A stretch of 64,000 nucleotides of DNA, from contig NZ_VTWH01000002.1 in assembly GCF_008369445.1 (NCBI RefSeq), forward strand, positions 744,001 to 808,000. Direction: 5' to 3'. Below the pieces are notes generated by a model, which saw only the letters and a list, made by a program, of their open reading frames with translations, made no database searches and was not told the origin of the DNA. The stretch comes from Aureimonas fodinaquatilis (lineage in GTDB: Bacteria > Pseudomonadota > Alphaproteobacteria > Rhizobiales > Rhizobiaceae). Each line of letters begins with the position of its first letter. Positions within the stretch are counted from its first letter, which is position 1. A program made the translations under genes and the position numbers. Positions 8,587 to 17,264 of this stretch are shown piece by piece.

Positions 8587-9645
8587 TTGAAGCTCTTTTA
8601 CGACCTCCGTCAGTCTGCCCATCAACCGAAGCAGTACATGGTTCACGGACGGATAGTTGAGCCGCTGGAAAACCCTTCCAGACTGGACACACTGATTGCC
8701 GCACTGAAAACCTGCGGTGCAGCGCCCAAGCAGCCGGAAGATGCAGGACTGGGGCCGATCCTGGCGGTTCATTGCAACTCCTACGTGGCGTTTCTGCAAA
8801 CTGCGTATGAAAAGTTCACAGCCCTGCCAAATGCCGGGCCGGAGGTCTTGCCAAATGTACATCCATATATGGCGGCACCACATGATGGTTTCGCACGCGC
8901 GCTGCCCCGCACGACCGGCATTCTGGGTTTAACTGGCTGGTATATTGGCGACTTGTCCTGCGCGATGATGGCACGCACCTATGAAGCCGCCTATGCATCA
9001 GCACAAAGCGCCATCGCCGCAGCGGACGACGTGCTGCGTGGGGCAGATGCGGCTTTTGCACTATGTCGGCCACCCGGGCACCACGCTTATCGTGACCGGG
9101 CATCCGGTTTTTGTTTTCTTAACAACGCGGCGATTGCGGCGCAGCGACTTCGTGACCGGTTTGGCAAAGTGGCCATTGTTGATTTTGATACGCATCATGG
9201 CGATGGCACACAGGCGATCTTCTACAATCGCAGCGATGTGTTTTTTGCATCCACGCACACGGACCCGGCATCATACTATCCGCACTATTACGGCTATGAC
9301 GATGAAATTGGTCAGGGCGAAGGTGAAGGTTACAACCTTAACCTGCCGCTTGCGCCGGGATCGGGTGACCGGCAATTTGTCGAAGCCGTTCGGCGGCTGG
9401 CTGACAGGGTGACCGCCTATGGTGCGGAAGCACTGGTTCTGTCTGCCGGGTGGGATGCCCATCGAGATGACCCGCTTTCGCGGCTGGACGTCTCGACCGC
9501 TGCATATCACCAGATTGGTGAGATATTGGCCGAGCTTGGGCTGCCCACAGTGATTGTGCAGGAAGGTGGTTACTCGTTAAGCGCAGTTGCAGAGGTTGCC
9601 CCAACCTTTCTAACGGCATTTCAACAGACACATCACGTCAGGTAG
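8587..9645 (+). CDS. Histone deacetylase / acetylpolyamine amidohydrolase family protein
   Basis: A 352-residue zinc amidohydrolase of the arginase-deacetylase fold. Visible motifs are RPPGHHAYR (His-His near 165-166), VDFDTHHGDGT with zinc ligands D201 and H203, SAGWDAH with zinc ligand D290, and QEGGYS with the catalytic-region Tyr329. The N-terminus (MKLFYDLRQSAHQPKQYMVH) resembles acetylpolyamine amidohydrolases more than eukaryotic-type HDACs, so deacetylation of acetylated polyamines or similar small amines is likely. The start is TTG, with AAAGGA just upstream. It stands alone, convergent with the PAP2 gene. Confidence 0.88.
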   Translation: MKLFYDLRQSAHQPKQYMVHGRIVEPLENPSRLDTLIAALKTCGAAPKQPEDAGLGPILAVHCNSYVAFLQTAYEKFTALPNAGPEVLPNVHPYMAAPHDGFARALPRTTGILGLTGWYIGDLSCAMMARTYEAAYASAQSAIAAADDVLRGADAAFALCRPPGHHAYRDRASGFCFLNNAAIAAQRLRDRFGKVAIVDFDTHHGDGTQAIFYNRSDVFFASTHTDPASYYPHYYGYDDEIGQGEGEGYNLNLPLAPGSGDRQFVEAVRRLADRVTAYGAEALVLSAGWDAHRDDPLSRLDVSTAAYHQIGEILAELGLPTVIVQEGGYSLSAVAEVAPTFLTAFQQTHHVR

Positions 9646-9655
9646 TGCCGGCCCT

Positions 9656-10480
9656 TCATGTGGCGGCGCGCGGCAGAAGCCCGGCCCAACCCTGCCCGGC
9701 GTGATCAAAGCGAAAAAACAGATTGCGGCTGGCAAGCCATCGGCCAACTGCAATGGCGGTCAATGCGCCAATGGCAAATCCCGCAACCACATCACTTGGA
9801 TAATGCGCACGCACCACAATGCGGCTAAGCGCAATGCAAAAGCCCGCGATAAGGATTGCAACCCGCTGCGATGGTGCCAGAACTGCAGCAACGAGAGTTA
9901 CTGCACCAATCGTCGTGGAATGGCCCGATGGAAAGCTGGAATAGTCGTGGCCGAACCGGCCGAGGCTGAAGCTGAAATTGCCGTAGTCATCCATCAGCAA
10001 CGGTCGCGCACGACCGAACACAATCTTCAGAAAATTTGTGACAATGGCCGCCAGTGCAACACTGCTGAACAGATAGGCCGCCACCCCTGTAGCAGCGCTG
10101 GGCCAGAATGCTCTGATCTCCTGCCGGCTCGACCACTCTATAAGAAAGGCTGCCAGCAGGACCAGAATTGACGGATAGAGGTACCAGCGCACAAGAGCAG
10201 CATCGGTTGCAATGTTCCAGAACGCAATCACTCCAACGGGTTCATGCAGCATTGCAAGGCTGATCTGGCGGTCCAGCGCAAAGCAGACCACAGACAGCGC
10301 GCTGGCACCAGCCCCCAGAATCAACATCTGGCTTGTGAATATGGGGGGTGTTTCCGCCTGCGGGCGAGCTGTTAGCGCTTTGGCGATTCGACTTAAAACC
10401 ACGCTGATATGCTGCAAAATTCCGGGCTCCCGGTTGTCCTCTTTCGCCCAGATAGGCAGATTTTTTGAAAGAGAAAGCAT
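9656..10480 (-). CDS. PAP2-family membrane phosphatase
   Basis: A 274-residue inner-membrane protein with about six hydrophobic segments and the three phosphatase motifs: K152-x6-R159-P, PSGH (184-187), and S219-R220-x5-H226-x3-D230. Members dephosphorylate lipid phosphates such as undecaprenyl pyrophosphate, phosphatidic acid or lipid A on the periplasmic side. The substrate cannot be assigned from sequence. The cytoplasmic N-terminal extension of about 45 residues is poorly conserved in appearance. Confidence 0.85.
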   Translation of the reverse strand: MLSLSKNLPIWAKEDNREPGILQHISVVLSRIAKALTARPQAETPPIFTSQMLILGAGASALSVVCFALDRQISLAMLHEPVGVIAFWNIATDAALVRWYLYPSILVLLAAFLIEWSSRQEIRAFWPSAATGVAAYLFSSVALAAIVTNFLKIVFGRARPLLMDDYGNFSFSLGRFGHDYSSFPSGHSTTIGAVTLVAAVLAPSQRVAILIAGFCIALSRIVVRAHYPSDVVAGFAIGALTAIAVGRWLASRNLFFRFDHAGQGWAGLLPRAAT

Positions 10481-10601
10481 GAAAAACCTGAGAAATTTCC
10501 ACTTCGAGATGCCGATGCTGTGAAGTTATTCAAAATCGGGCTTGCTTCTGCGCAATCACATCGCTAGTAACCGCATTGCTTGCCGGGTGTGAGCAATTGA
10601 G

Positions 10602-10678
<77 letters not shown>

Positions 10679-10724
10679 AGATGCTTTTCCGGCATTTTGG
10701 TAGTGCCCGACGCAAGGATTCCAC

Positions 10725-11030
10725 ATGGTTGCCAGAATTTACCGGCCGGCACGCAACGCGATGCAATCTGGCAAGGCAAAAACCCATGCGTGGGTGCTTG
10801 ATTACGAACCTGTGCGCGCCAAGCAGGTCGAGCCTTTGATGGGCTACACATCCACATCCGATATGCGCCAGCAGGTTCGTCTGAAGTTTGAAACTCAGGA
10901 ACAGGCGGTTGAATACTGCCAGCGCAATGGCATTGCGTTTGAGGTGGAAGAAACTCCGCGGATTGCCCGCTCGAAGGTTTCCTATTCCGACAATTTCCGC
11001 TACGACCGTTCGCAGCCCTGGACACACTGA
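10725..11030 (+). CDS. NDUFS4-like ETC complex I accessory subunit
   Basis: A 101-residue protein matching the 'ETC complex I subunit conserved region' family. It begins MVARIYRPARNAMQSG, has a WVLDYEP segment and ends SDNFRYDRSQPWTH, as NDUFS4-type proteins do. This is a supernumerary subunit of respiratory NADH:ubiquinone oxidoreductase, present in alphaproteobacteria and mitochondria, and thought to stabilise the matrix arm. It is monocistronic, lying between tRNA-Pro and tRNA-Arg. Confidence 0.9.
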   Translation: MVARIYRPARNAMQSGKAKTHAWVLDYEPVRAKQVEPLMGYTSTSDMRQQVRLKFETQEQAVEYCQRNGIAFEVEETPRIARSKVSYSDNFRYDRSQPWTH

Positions 11031-11052
11031 CGGCCGTTTCGCCGTTGCCTAC

Positions 11053-11128
11053 GGCCCCGTAGCTCAGAGGATAGAGCACCGGCCTTCTAAGCCGATGGTC
11101 GCAGGTTCGAATCCTGCCGGGGTCGCCA
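11053..11128 (+). tRNA. tRNA-Arg (anticodon TCT)
   Basis: Acceptor stem GGCCCCG (11053-11059) pairs with CGGGGTC (11118-11124, one G-U), then G and encoded CCA. Anticodon loop CTTCTAA gives TCT. The outermost anticodon-stem pair is a C-A mismatch, the only irregularity. Confidence 0.95.
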
Positions 11129-11349
11129 TTAAAATCAATAAGTTAGCTGAATTACCGCCATTTTTTATTCCGCAGTTCACTGCGACATATTTCTATTCAA
11201 CGCCCATCGCCATTTTACGAAGTCAGCCATCTGCTGCAAAGGCCGATATCGCGTAAATGCGTGCAAGTTGAACCATTTATACAATTGCACGTTACTGGCT
11301 CACTCTATCCATCACCGCGCGCTGATAGCGCCAATCGGGGCATTGAGCC

Positions 11350-12270
11350 ATGAGTGATAATTATCGCACCACTAGAGACGGAACTGTTCGAGACAACGTG
11401 TCCGTTGACACTGCAGTTGCTGCCGACGCACACGCAATCATGGCCAACAAGGTTTCATGGGGCGCGATCTTCGCCGGCGTCGCAGTTGCTCTGGTCGTTC
11501 AAGTGCTATTGACGATGCTCGGGGTCGGGCTTGGCGTGGCAACGCTTGATCCAGGCACTGGCGACAATCCGGGCGTCACCACTTTCTCTGTGGTCGCCGG
11601 GATCTGGTATTTATTGAGCGGTTTGATTGCTGCTTTCATCGGCGGATACATTGCCGCGCGAATGTCCGGCAAAACCATTCCCACCACAGGCGCCTTGCAT
11701 GGACTTGCAACCTGGGCTGTCACCACATTGCTGGTTCTCTATTTCCTCACATCTTCCGTCGGCAGTCTGGTAGGCGGCGTATTTAGCGGCGTTTCCACTG
11801 CGGTTGGCGGCATTGCCTCCACGGTTGCGCAGACCGCCGCACCCGCTTTGGCAGATGCCGACCCATTGCAGGCTATTGACGATCAGGTTGCCGCAACAGG
11901 CACAGATCCTGAAGCCCTGCGCGCAAATGCAGTCAATGCACTGAGAGCGCTGGCCATGAGCGACGAGGCCGGGGCTGAGCAGGCAAGGCAACAAGCCGTT
12001 CAGGCACTTGCCAATGCTCGCGGAATTCCGCCGGAACAGGCTCAGGAACAAGTTGCCCAGATAGAGCAGCGCTATCGTCAGACAGTTGCTCAGGCTCAAC
12101 AGGCTGCAACCGAGGCAGCGGACGCAGCAGCGTCGGTCATTTCCACTGGCGCGATTCTGGCCTTCTTCTCACTGGTGCTGGGAGCAGTGGCAGCGTGGCT
12201 GGGCGGACGCTCGGGAGTTGTTCACCCGATTTATGCTGATCGGGTCATTCCGGCACGACGCCCGCTGTAA
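11350..12270 (+). CDS. Conserved membrane protein with Ala/Gln-rich central domain
   Basis: 306 residues. Hydrophobic segments lie near 38-62, 78-100, 115-150 and 262-285. Between them, about residues 165-255, is a soluble Ala/Gln/Glu-rich region that looks helical and possibly coiled-coil (EQARQQAVQALANARG). Similar rhizobial proteins are often labelled 'PhnA-like', a name without functional support. The role is unknown; the topology suggests a membrane-anchored periplasmic or cytoplasmic helical bundle. A hairpin follows the stop. Confidence 0.75.
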   Translation: MSDNYRTTRDGTVRDNVSVDTAVAADAHAIMANKVSWGAIFAGVAVALVVQVLLTMLGVGLGVATLDPGTGDNPGVTTFSVVAGIWYLLSGLIAAFIGGYIAARMSGKTIPTTGALHGLATWAVTTLLVLYFLTSSVGSLVGGVFSGVSTAVGGIASTVAQTAAPALADADPLQAIDDQVAATGTDPEALRANAVNALRALAMSDEAGAEQARQQAVQALANARGIPPEQAQEQVAQIEQRYRQTVAQAQQAATEAADAAASVISTGAILAFFSLVLGAVAAWLGGRSGVVHPIYADRVIPARRPL

Positions 12271-12284
12271 ACTGAAAACAACCT

Positions 12285-12311
12285 AGCGAGCCCGGCAACA
12301 CCGGGTTCGCT
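12285..12311 (+). terminator. Hairpin after the 11350-12270 gene
   Basis: An 11-bp stem AGCGAGCCCGG / CCGGGTTCGCT (one G-U) with loop CAACA begins 15 bases after the stop. No clear U-run follows. Confidence 0.6.
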
Positions 12312-12350
12312 CTCACGCTTAGAAACGTCCGGAAGCCATGGAGATCAGAG

Positions 12351-13406
12351 TTGACCCTGCCGTTTTCTGCGATCAGCCACTCCACCGGATACAGCGTGAA
12401 GACCAATTCTCCAATTCACCATTTCTATCCCGTTATTGCCATTCCAGCGCGAAATGAAGAACAGCGCCTGCCGCTGTTGCTTTCTGCCCTTGGCTCACAA
12501 ACATGGCTGCGTGCTACTGCTCGCCCCATCGTGGTGAAAATCGTCATCAACAACAGCACTGACAAAAGTCTGGAGATGGCGCGTCTGGCGCTTGATAACC
12601 AGCCCGGGCTTAGCGCCGAGATTGCGGTTGTCAATTTTCCACCTGATCTGGCGCATGTCGGCTCGGCCAGAAAATTGGCCATGGACCTTGCCTCGTCGGC
12701 CTGTCCGGCCGAGGGCGGCGTGATACTGACAACAGATGCCGATGCCATTCCGGAAGCAAACTGGATTGAGGCAAATCTGGCAGCCATTTCATCCGGGGCG
12801 GACCTTGTTGGCGGTTGCCTGAACGGCAATCGAAAGGAAGAAGCGCAACTTGGACCAGGCTTTGCCGCCCGTGCAAGAGCGGTCATGCAATATTCAAGAC
12901 TGTGCGATCGTCTGGCTTCTCTCATCGACCCGCTGGAGCATGACCCCTGGCCGCGCCACAGCGACAACACTGGTGGAAGCCTGGCCATCAAAGCGCAGCT
13001 ATATCAGTCCTTGGGTGGCCTTCCGGCAATTCCGCTCCGTGAGGATCTGGCCCTTGTTTCCATGGCCCGATCGGCTGGCGGCAAACTTGTGCATCCTCTG
13101 AACGTGCGGGTTGAGGTTTCGGCACGCTTGGCCGGGCGCGCTCAAGGTGGCATGGCGGATTGCCTCAAAAACTGGATCCGCGCCGAAGCCGAAGGTGCCC
13201 CCATTCTGGTGGAGGACCCGGAGCGTGTTTTGGCGCGGCTGGCGCGTCGGCGGGCAATTCGTGAAAGCGCGGATTCTTCCTGTGCACTGGTTGAGCTGCT
13301 GGCACCGGATGAGCCGGACGCACCGGCCACCGTGAAAGTGGCCGAGGCAACACAACTCATATGCAGGATTATTTCGGAAGTTGAAGGAACGACAGATGCT
13401 GCATAA
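12351..13406 (+). CDS. Family 2 glycosyltransferase, first gene of a four-gene cassette
   Basis: 351 residues with a GT-A fold pattern. The N-terminal strand VIAIPARNEEQRLP carries the nucleotide-binding start, VGSARKLAMD follows, and TTDADAIPEANWI (near 125-137) holds the DxD-like metal/nucleotide motif. Then come SDNTGGSLAIK and LREDLAL, typical of the acceptor side. No membrane helices, so it is cytoplasmic and transfers a sugar from an NDP-sugar to an unknown acceptor. The TTG start has GGAG seven bases upstream. Its end overlaps the next gene by about 11 bases, so the cassette is translationally coupled. Confidence 0.85.
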   Translation: MTLPFSAISHSTGYSVKTNSPIHHFYPVIAIPARNEEQRLPLLLSALGSQTWLRATARPIVVKIVINNSTDKSLEMARLALDNQPGLSAEIAVVNFPPDLAHVGSARKLAMDLASSACPAEGGVILTTDADAIPEANWIEANLAAISSGADLVGGCLNGNRKEEAQLGPGFAARARAVMQYSRLCDRLASLIDPLEHDPWPRHSDNTGGSLAIKAQLYQSLGGLPAIPLREDLALVSMARSAGGKLVHPLNVRVEVSARLAGRAQGGMADCLKNWIRAEAEGAPILVEDPERVLARLARRRAIRESADSSCALVELLAPDEPDAPATVKVAEATQLICRIISEVEGTTDAA

Positions 13407-14487
13407 TCCATTGCTGCTGGCTGAAAATGATCGTCCGCTGCATCTGGAACTGAGGGCGGAATCAGCCGAACGGGACGTTGACGGCGGATTTCCGTCTGCT
13501 GGTTTTGCCGCTCTGGAAGCACGTGGATTGACGACGCCTTCCCTGAAGCCAGACGGCTTCAGGCATCTGCTGCGGCTTCTGGCTGAAGTCGGAAGGGGTG
13601 ACTTGCCTGTTGGCCGGATATTTGAGGGGCATGTCAACGTGCTTGCGCTTCTCGAACGTCACAGCCCAGCGGCTCAATCAAGCCACTATCAGGACCTCGC
13701 CCGGAAGGGACATCTGTTTGGTATCTGGAACACCGATCACCCCGAGCATCCTTTGAAGCTGGTTAACGGTCGCCTGGTCGGCCGCAAAACATATGCTTCA
13801 GGGATTGACGGGCTGTCGCATGCCATTGTTACGGCGCATGTGCCACAGGGAAGGCTGATGATTGTGGTGCCGCTAGAGGATCTGCCTGTTGACAGATCGT
13901 GGTGGCAACCGATGGGAATGCGCGCGTCGGGTAGCCACATCGTCGATTTCACCGGCATGGAGGTGCAGGATGACATGATTCTGGGTGCACCGGATGCCTA
14001 TCTGGAACGTCCATGGTTTGCGGCAGGCGCAATTCGCTTTGTTGCCGTTCATGTCGGTGGCATGCACGCAGTTCTGGATATTGTTCTGGAACATTTGCGA
14101 AAGACCAGACGCATTGAAGCACCTTATCAGTTGCAGCGCATTGCCCGCATGGGGGCGGCAGTCGAAAGCGGCTATGGCTGGCTGGACAGAGCAGCGGCAG
14201 AGTGGTCGGCGGTGGCGGCAGGCTCCCATCCGGCTGCAGGATTGATTGCGACGGTTAATGCCGCCCGTGGATTTGTTGAAGCGGCGGCCATGTCAGTCCT
14301 GGAAGACGGAGAAAAGTCAGTTGGTGCAGCAGGCATGATCGCGCCGCATCCGCTGGAACGCATTATTCGTGATCTTCGCACCTATCTTCGCCAGCCTGAT
14401 CCGGATGGAGCACAGGCCGCGCTTGGAAGCGCGCTGGCTGCGGGCGATTGGCACCCGGGTGCTTGCTACCAGCAGCCGCGCACATGA
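13396..14487 (+). CDS. Acyl-CoA dehydrogenase-like flavoprotein, probably not a classic dehydrogenase
   Basis: 363 residues. The middle and C-terminal parts follow the acyl-CoA dehydrogenase plan: a beta domain around GRKTYASGIDGLSHAIV and a C-terminal helical domain with HPLERIIRDLRTYLRQ. In true dehydrogenases that helix continues into an (I/Y)EGT segment whose Glu is the catalytic base. Here it reads LRQPDPDGA, so the Glu is absent. The protein is more likely an oxygenase, N-hydroxylase or other flavin enzyme of this fold. ATG 13396 has GAAGGAA upstream and is preferred over the in-frame TTG at 13381. It overlaps both neighbours. Confidence 0.75.
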   Translation: MLHNPLLLAENDRPLHLELRAESAERDVDGGFPSAGFAALEARGLTTPSLKPDGFRHLLRLLAEVGRGDLPVGRIFEGHVNVLALLERHSPAAQSSHYQDLARKGHLFGIWNTDHPEHPLKLVNGRLVGRKTYASGIDGLSHAIVTAHVPQGRLMIVVPLEDLPVDRSWWQPMGMRASGSHIVDFTGMEVQDDMILGAPDAYLERPWFAAGAIRFVAVHVGGMHAVLDIVLEHLRKTRRIEAPYQLQRIARMGAAVESGYGWLDRAAAEWSAVAAGSHPAAGLIATVNAARGFVEAAAMSVLEDGEKSVGAAGMIAPHPLERIIRDLRTYLRQPDPDGAQAALGSALAAGDWHPGACYQQPRT

Positions 14488-15200
14488 ACCCTCCTGCCCT
14501 CAGTTTTAAGGAATTGCCGGCCGACCGTATATTGGTGGTTGCCCCGCATCCGGACGACGAAAGTCTGGGTTGTGGCGGATTGCTCTGGCATTTTCAGCGC
14601 CTGAACCGGGAGGTGCATTTTGCATTTGTGACGGATGGCGGCGCATCACACCCGAATTCGCCAACCTGGCCGCGCCATCGCCTTGCCGATGAACGCGAGA
14701 AAGAGGCTGAGAAAGCGCTGTTTCGGCTTGGACATGCGCATTCAGTCCGGCATTTCATGAGGTTGCGTGATGCCGATATGCCCATGGAGGGCAGTGATCA
14801 ATATGCAACCGCGCTTGCCACGGCGGCGGACATAGTTCTGCATGCGCGGCCTGATCTGGTGATTTTGCCGTGGCGTCGCGATCCTCATAGAGACCACCGC
14901 GATGCATGGAAGCTTTTCACAGAGGCTGTTGCGCAGACAGGGTTAAAGCCTTCAACAATGGAATATGCCATATGGCTGGATGAGCTTGGGACTCCGCAGG
15001 ACCGCCCCGAACAAAGCGAAATGGAGCGGATCAACTTTCACATTGGAGAAGCTGAAGCAGCCAAACGCCAAGCGGTTGAAGCGCATTTGACGCAGACAGG
15101 CCATGTCATAACGGATGATGAGCAGGCGTTCTGTCTGAAGCCGCACACCATCGACAGGCTTGTTGGACCCATCGAAAGCTATTGGCGGCCTCTGCCATGA
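14484..15200 (+). CDS. PIG-L family deacetylase (LmbE-like)
   Basis: 238 residues. The zinc-binding signature APHPDDESLGCGG is near residue 20, and the third ligand lies in PHRDHRD near residue 140. This family removes N-acetyl groups from GlcNAc-containing glycolipids, mycothiol or bacillithiol precursors, and related sugars. The ATG at 14484 overlaps the previous stop as ATGA, making translational coupling certain enough to choose this start over one 36 bases upstream. In context it probably deacetylates a sugar added by the cassette's glycosyltransferase. Confidence 0.9.
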   Translation: MNPPALSFKELPADRILVVAPHPDDESLGCGGLLWHFQRLNREVHFAFVTDGGASHPNSPTWPRHRLADEREKEAEKALFRLGHAHSVRHFMRLRDADMPMEGSDQYATALATAADIVLHARPDLVILPWRRDPHRDHRDAWKLFTEAVAQTGLKPSTMEYAIWLDELGTPQDRPEQSEMERINFHIGEAEAAKRQAVEAHLTQTGHVITDDEQAFCLKPHTIDRLVGPIESYWRPLP

Positions 15201-15775
15201 AACCAATTGATCTGGATGGTTTCGAGAAACTGTTTCGCGCTTCCGGCGACCCATGGAATTATCGATCTTCCCGGTTTGAAGCCATCAAGCGCCGTCATCT
15301 GATACAGGCATGTGGCAGCCGAAAAGCAGGCCGAGCTTTGGAAGTCGCCTGCGCCAATGGCGAAACATCACGCGCCCTGCTGCCGCACTGCCTGACGCTG
15401 ACTGCGGTGGATGGCGCTCCGACAGCGCTTGCCGAAGCAAGGCGACTGACAAATCCGAACCTGCGTATCCAGTACAGATATGCGGTCCTTCCTCAGGATA
15501 CTCCGCGCGGTCCCTTCGATCTGATCGTCGTGTCAGAGATCGCCTATTACCTTTCAACCCGCGCATTGAACCAATTGATCAAGGCCCTTGAACATGCCCT
15601 TGCGCCGGGTGGTCGAATCGTGATTCTTCACCATCTGGTGCCATTTGATGACGCTGCAAGGTTGCCAGAACTTGCCCACGGTAAAATGCGCCAGGCTTTT
15701 TCAAGATCAATGATCAAAGTCTTTATGAAGCGGTGCAGCCGATACGAGGTCGTCGCATTTGTGCGCCGCAAATGA
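15197..15775 (+). CDS. NodS-like SAM-dependent methyltransferase
   Basis: 192 residues, class I Rossmann methyltransferase. The opening DPWNYRSSRFEAIKRRHLI is characteristic of NodS-type proteins. It is followed by SAM motif I (ALEVACANGETSRALLP) and the acidic ribose-binding position in LTAVDGAP. NodS N-methylates the deacetylated amino sugar of Nod factors, and this gene directly follows a PIG-L deacetylase by an ATGA overlap. The inferred role is N-methylation of a freed sugar amine. There are no nod genes nearby and the protein is short, so this is function by analogy. Confidence 0.82.
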   Translation: MKPIDLDGFEKLFRASGDPWNYRSSRFEAIKRRHLIQACGSRKAGRALEVACANGETSRALLPHCLTLTAVDGAPTALAEARRLTNPNLRIQYRYAVLPQDTPRGPFDLIVVSEIAYYLSTRALNQLIKALEHALAPGGRIVILHHLVPFDDAARLPELAHGKMRQAFSRSMIKVFMKRCSRYEVVAFVRRK

Positions 15776-15861
15776 CCTTCAGGCTTCAGTCGATTCAGGC
15801 AATCGGATTTTAACCATAAAGCTTCACAATTGCTCATCAACACCCGGAGCGGAGGAGCAAA

Positions 15862-16080
15862 ATGGAAGCCACTATCAGCAGGTTGGCGCAGGCAATGATC
15901 TCCGCGGAAACCGAAAAGCGCGCGTGGAACGCGGGAAAGCTCGGCTATCGCGAAAAAGGCGAGATCGCCATGAACCCTTTTCCACCCGGCACGGCCGATC
16001 ATAATTTCTGGGTAGACGGGTTTCGGTACGAAAAGAAAGCTTCGACCCTTTCGACAAAAGGCTCTCAGGCCCGATCATGA
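15862..16080 (+). CDS. Ribosome modulation factor-like small protein
   Basis: 72 residues with a strong GGAGGAG site just before the ATG. The core AWNAGKLGYREKG...NPFPPGTADHNFWVDGF fits the RMF/CrpP pattern of a small helical pair with an NP-x-P turn and a W-x-x-G-F end. RMF proteins dimerise or hibernate ribosomes in stationary phase. Sequence similarity to E. coli RMF is only in spacing and a few residues, so the function is tentative. It is a stand-alone gene. Confidence 0.6.
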   Translation: MEATISRLAQAMISAETEKRAWNAGKLGYREKGEIAMNPFPPGTADHNFWVDGFRYEKKASTLSTKGSQARS

Positions 16081-16107
16081 TGAAGCATTGAATCGCTGAG
16101 ACGTAGT

Positions 16108-16713
16108 ATGAAACCATTCCTTGCACTGCCTGTCGCGCTGGCAATGGCGACAATGTCTCACGCCGAACCAGTCTCCGGGCGTTACGGGCCAGCCCTCCTT
16201 GTCGTTGATGGCGATCGTTTGAGCGGGGTGATCAGCGATGTGGCAAGAGGCAATGGCTCGGACGATGCGCCGCAATTCATGTGCAAGGCGCTGATGTCCG
16301 GCCTTCTTGCCAAAGATAGCGCGCAGATGAAAGCCTGGCTGCCTGATGATACATCGCGGATTTCGGGAACATTGACGATGGAGGGAGATCAGATTCGAGT
16401 GCGGTTTGAAGAAAACCCTCCGGGCTGCGCTATGGTTTCCAACATGACCGGCGACGGACAGCAATGGTGGCTTGAGAAAGCGCACCCTGAATGGACAGCG
16501 GTTGGGCTCATTACTTCCAACCGCACCGTTCTGCACGATGAACCGCATGAAGATGCCCGGCGCAGTAAGCCGTATTTGGTGAAATGGGACACGGTTGCAG
16601 TGCTCGACCAACAAGACGGCTGGGCGCGGGTTGAGTATGTTGAAAGCGTTCCGCCCGCACGCGGATGGATCAAGGCCGCCGATCTTGCCCTTGCTGCGCC
16701 GAGCGGCGGATGA
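16108..16713 (+). CDS. Secreted protein with C-terminal SH3-like domain
   Basis: 201 residues. A Sec signal peptide (cleavage after SHA, about residue 19) leads to an unrecognised beta-rich domain with two cysteines. A C-terminal bacterial SH3-like segment (TVLHDEPHEDARRSKPYLVK to GWARVEYVESVPPARGWIK) follows. Such domains bind peptidoglycan or mediate envelope contacts, so a periplasmic role is likely. Its stop overlaps the next start as ATGA, placing it first in a coupled three-gene set. Confidence 0.75.
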   Translation: MKPFLALPVALAMATMSHAEPVSGRYGPALLVVDGDRLSGVISDVARGNGSDDAPQFMCKALMSGLLAKDSAQMKAWLPDDTSRISGTLTMEGDQIRVRFEENPPGCAMVSNMTGDGQQWWLEKAHPEWTAVGLITSNRTVLHDEPHEDARRSKPYLVKWDTVAVLDQQDGWARVEYVESVPPARGWIKAADLALAAPSGG

Positions 16714-17264
16714 GCCCGCCGGATCAACCTGATGCCACGCGGGCACGAGACCGCGCCCGCAAAGCCCGTGCGCGGCGCAAAGTCGAAGCGGAATTCAAAA
16801 TTCTTGCACGGCAGGCAGGACACTGGTGGAAGCCCGCCGTGTTCAGCCTCTGTTTTCTGATTCCAGCTCTTCTGATCATCTTCTACGTACTGACAAGAAT
16901 CGAGGCCTTGCTTACATCTCTGCGCGTCCGGGATGCGATTGTTCAGACATCCAGCGATATGATCGGCATCATCTTCGTTGCGGTATCACTTTTTGGAATC
17001 GGAATTGTCGGGCTGTTGGGAGCCATGCGGATTTCGTGGGCCTATCTCCATGCTGGCGCAATATTCGGCGGTGTTCTTGCATGCCTCGCGCTCGGGGTCG
17101 GGCTGATGATGGGAGGCAATTTCGTCAATGCGCTGCTGATGCGTCACAACTCGTATGACTTATGTGACACCAAAAGCTACTACCGCATGACAACCACCTT
17201 GTGGGCTGCGCAGGAAAGGGGCTGCACCGGTGTGGATTACACAACGTGGCAGAGATCCAGGTGA
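16710..17264 (+). CDS. Membrane protein, coupled to the SH3 protein
   Basis: 184 residues. A highly basic cytoplasmic N-terminus (RARDRARKARARRKVEAEFK) is followed by three hydrophobic segments (near 45-65, 85-110 and 115-140). The C-terminal tail of about 40 residues has two cysteines and is probably periplasmic. The ATGA overlap with the upstream stop fixes the start. No known family recognised. The shared operon suggests it works with the SH3-domain protein and the DUF3601-like protein. Confidence 0.7.
   Translation: MSPPDQPDATRARDRARKARARRKVEAEFKILARQAGHWWKPAVFSLCFLIPALLIIFYVLTRIEALLTSLRVRDAIVQTSSDMIGIIFVAVSLFGIGIVGLLGAMRISWAYLHAGAIFGGVLACLALGVGLMMGGNFVNALLMRHNSYDLCDTKSYYRMTTTLWAAQERGCTGVDYTTWQRSR

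Noticed and set aside
11053-11128. tRNA-Arg as an integration site
   Set aside because: No integrase, direct repeat of the tRNA 3' end or foreign-looking block is found nearby.
10888-11256. 122-residue plus-strand frame
   Set aside because: It overlaps the NDUFS4-like gene in another frame and runs through tRNA-Arg.
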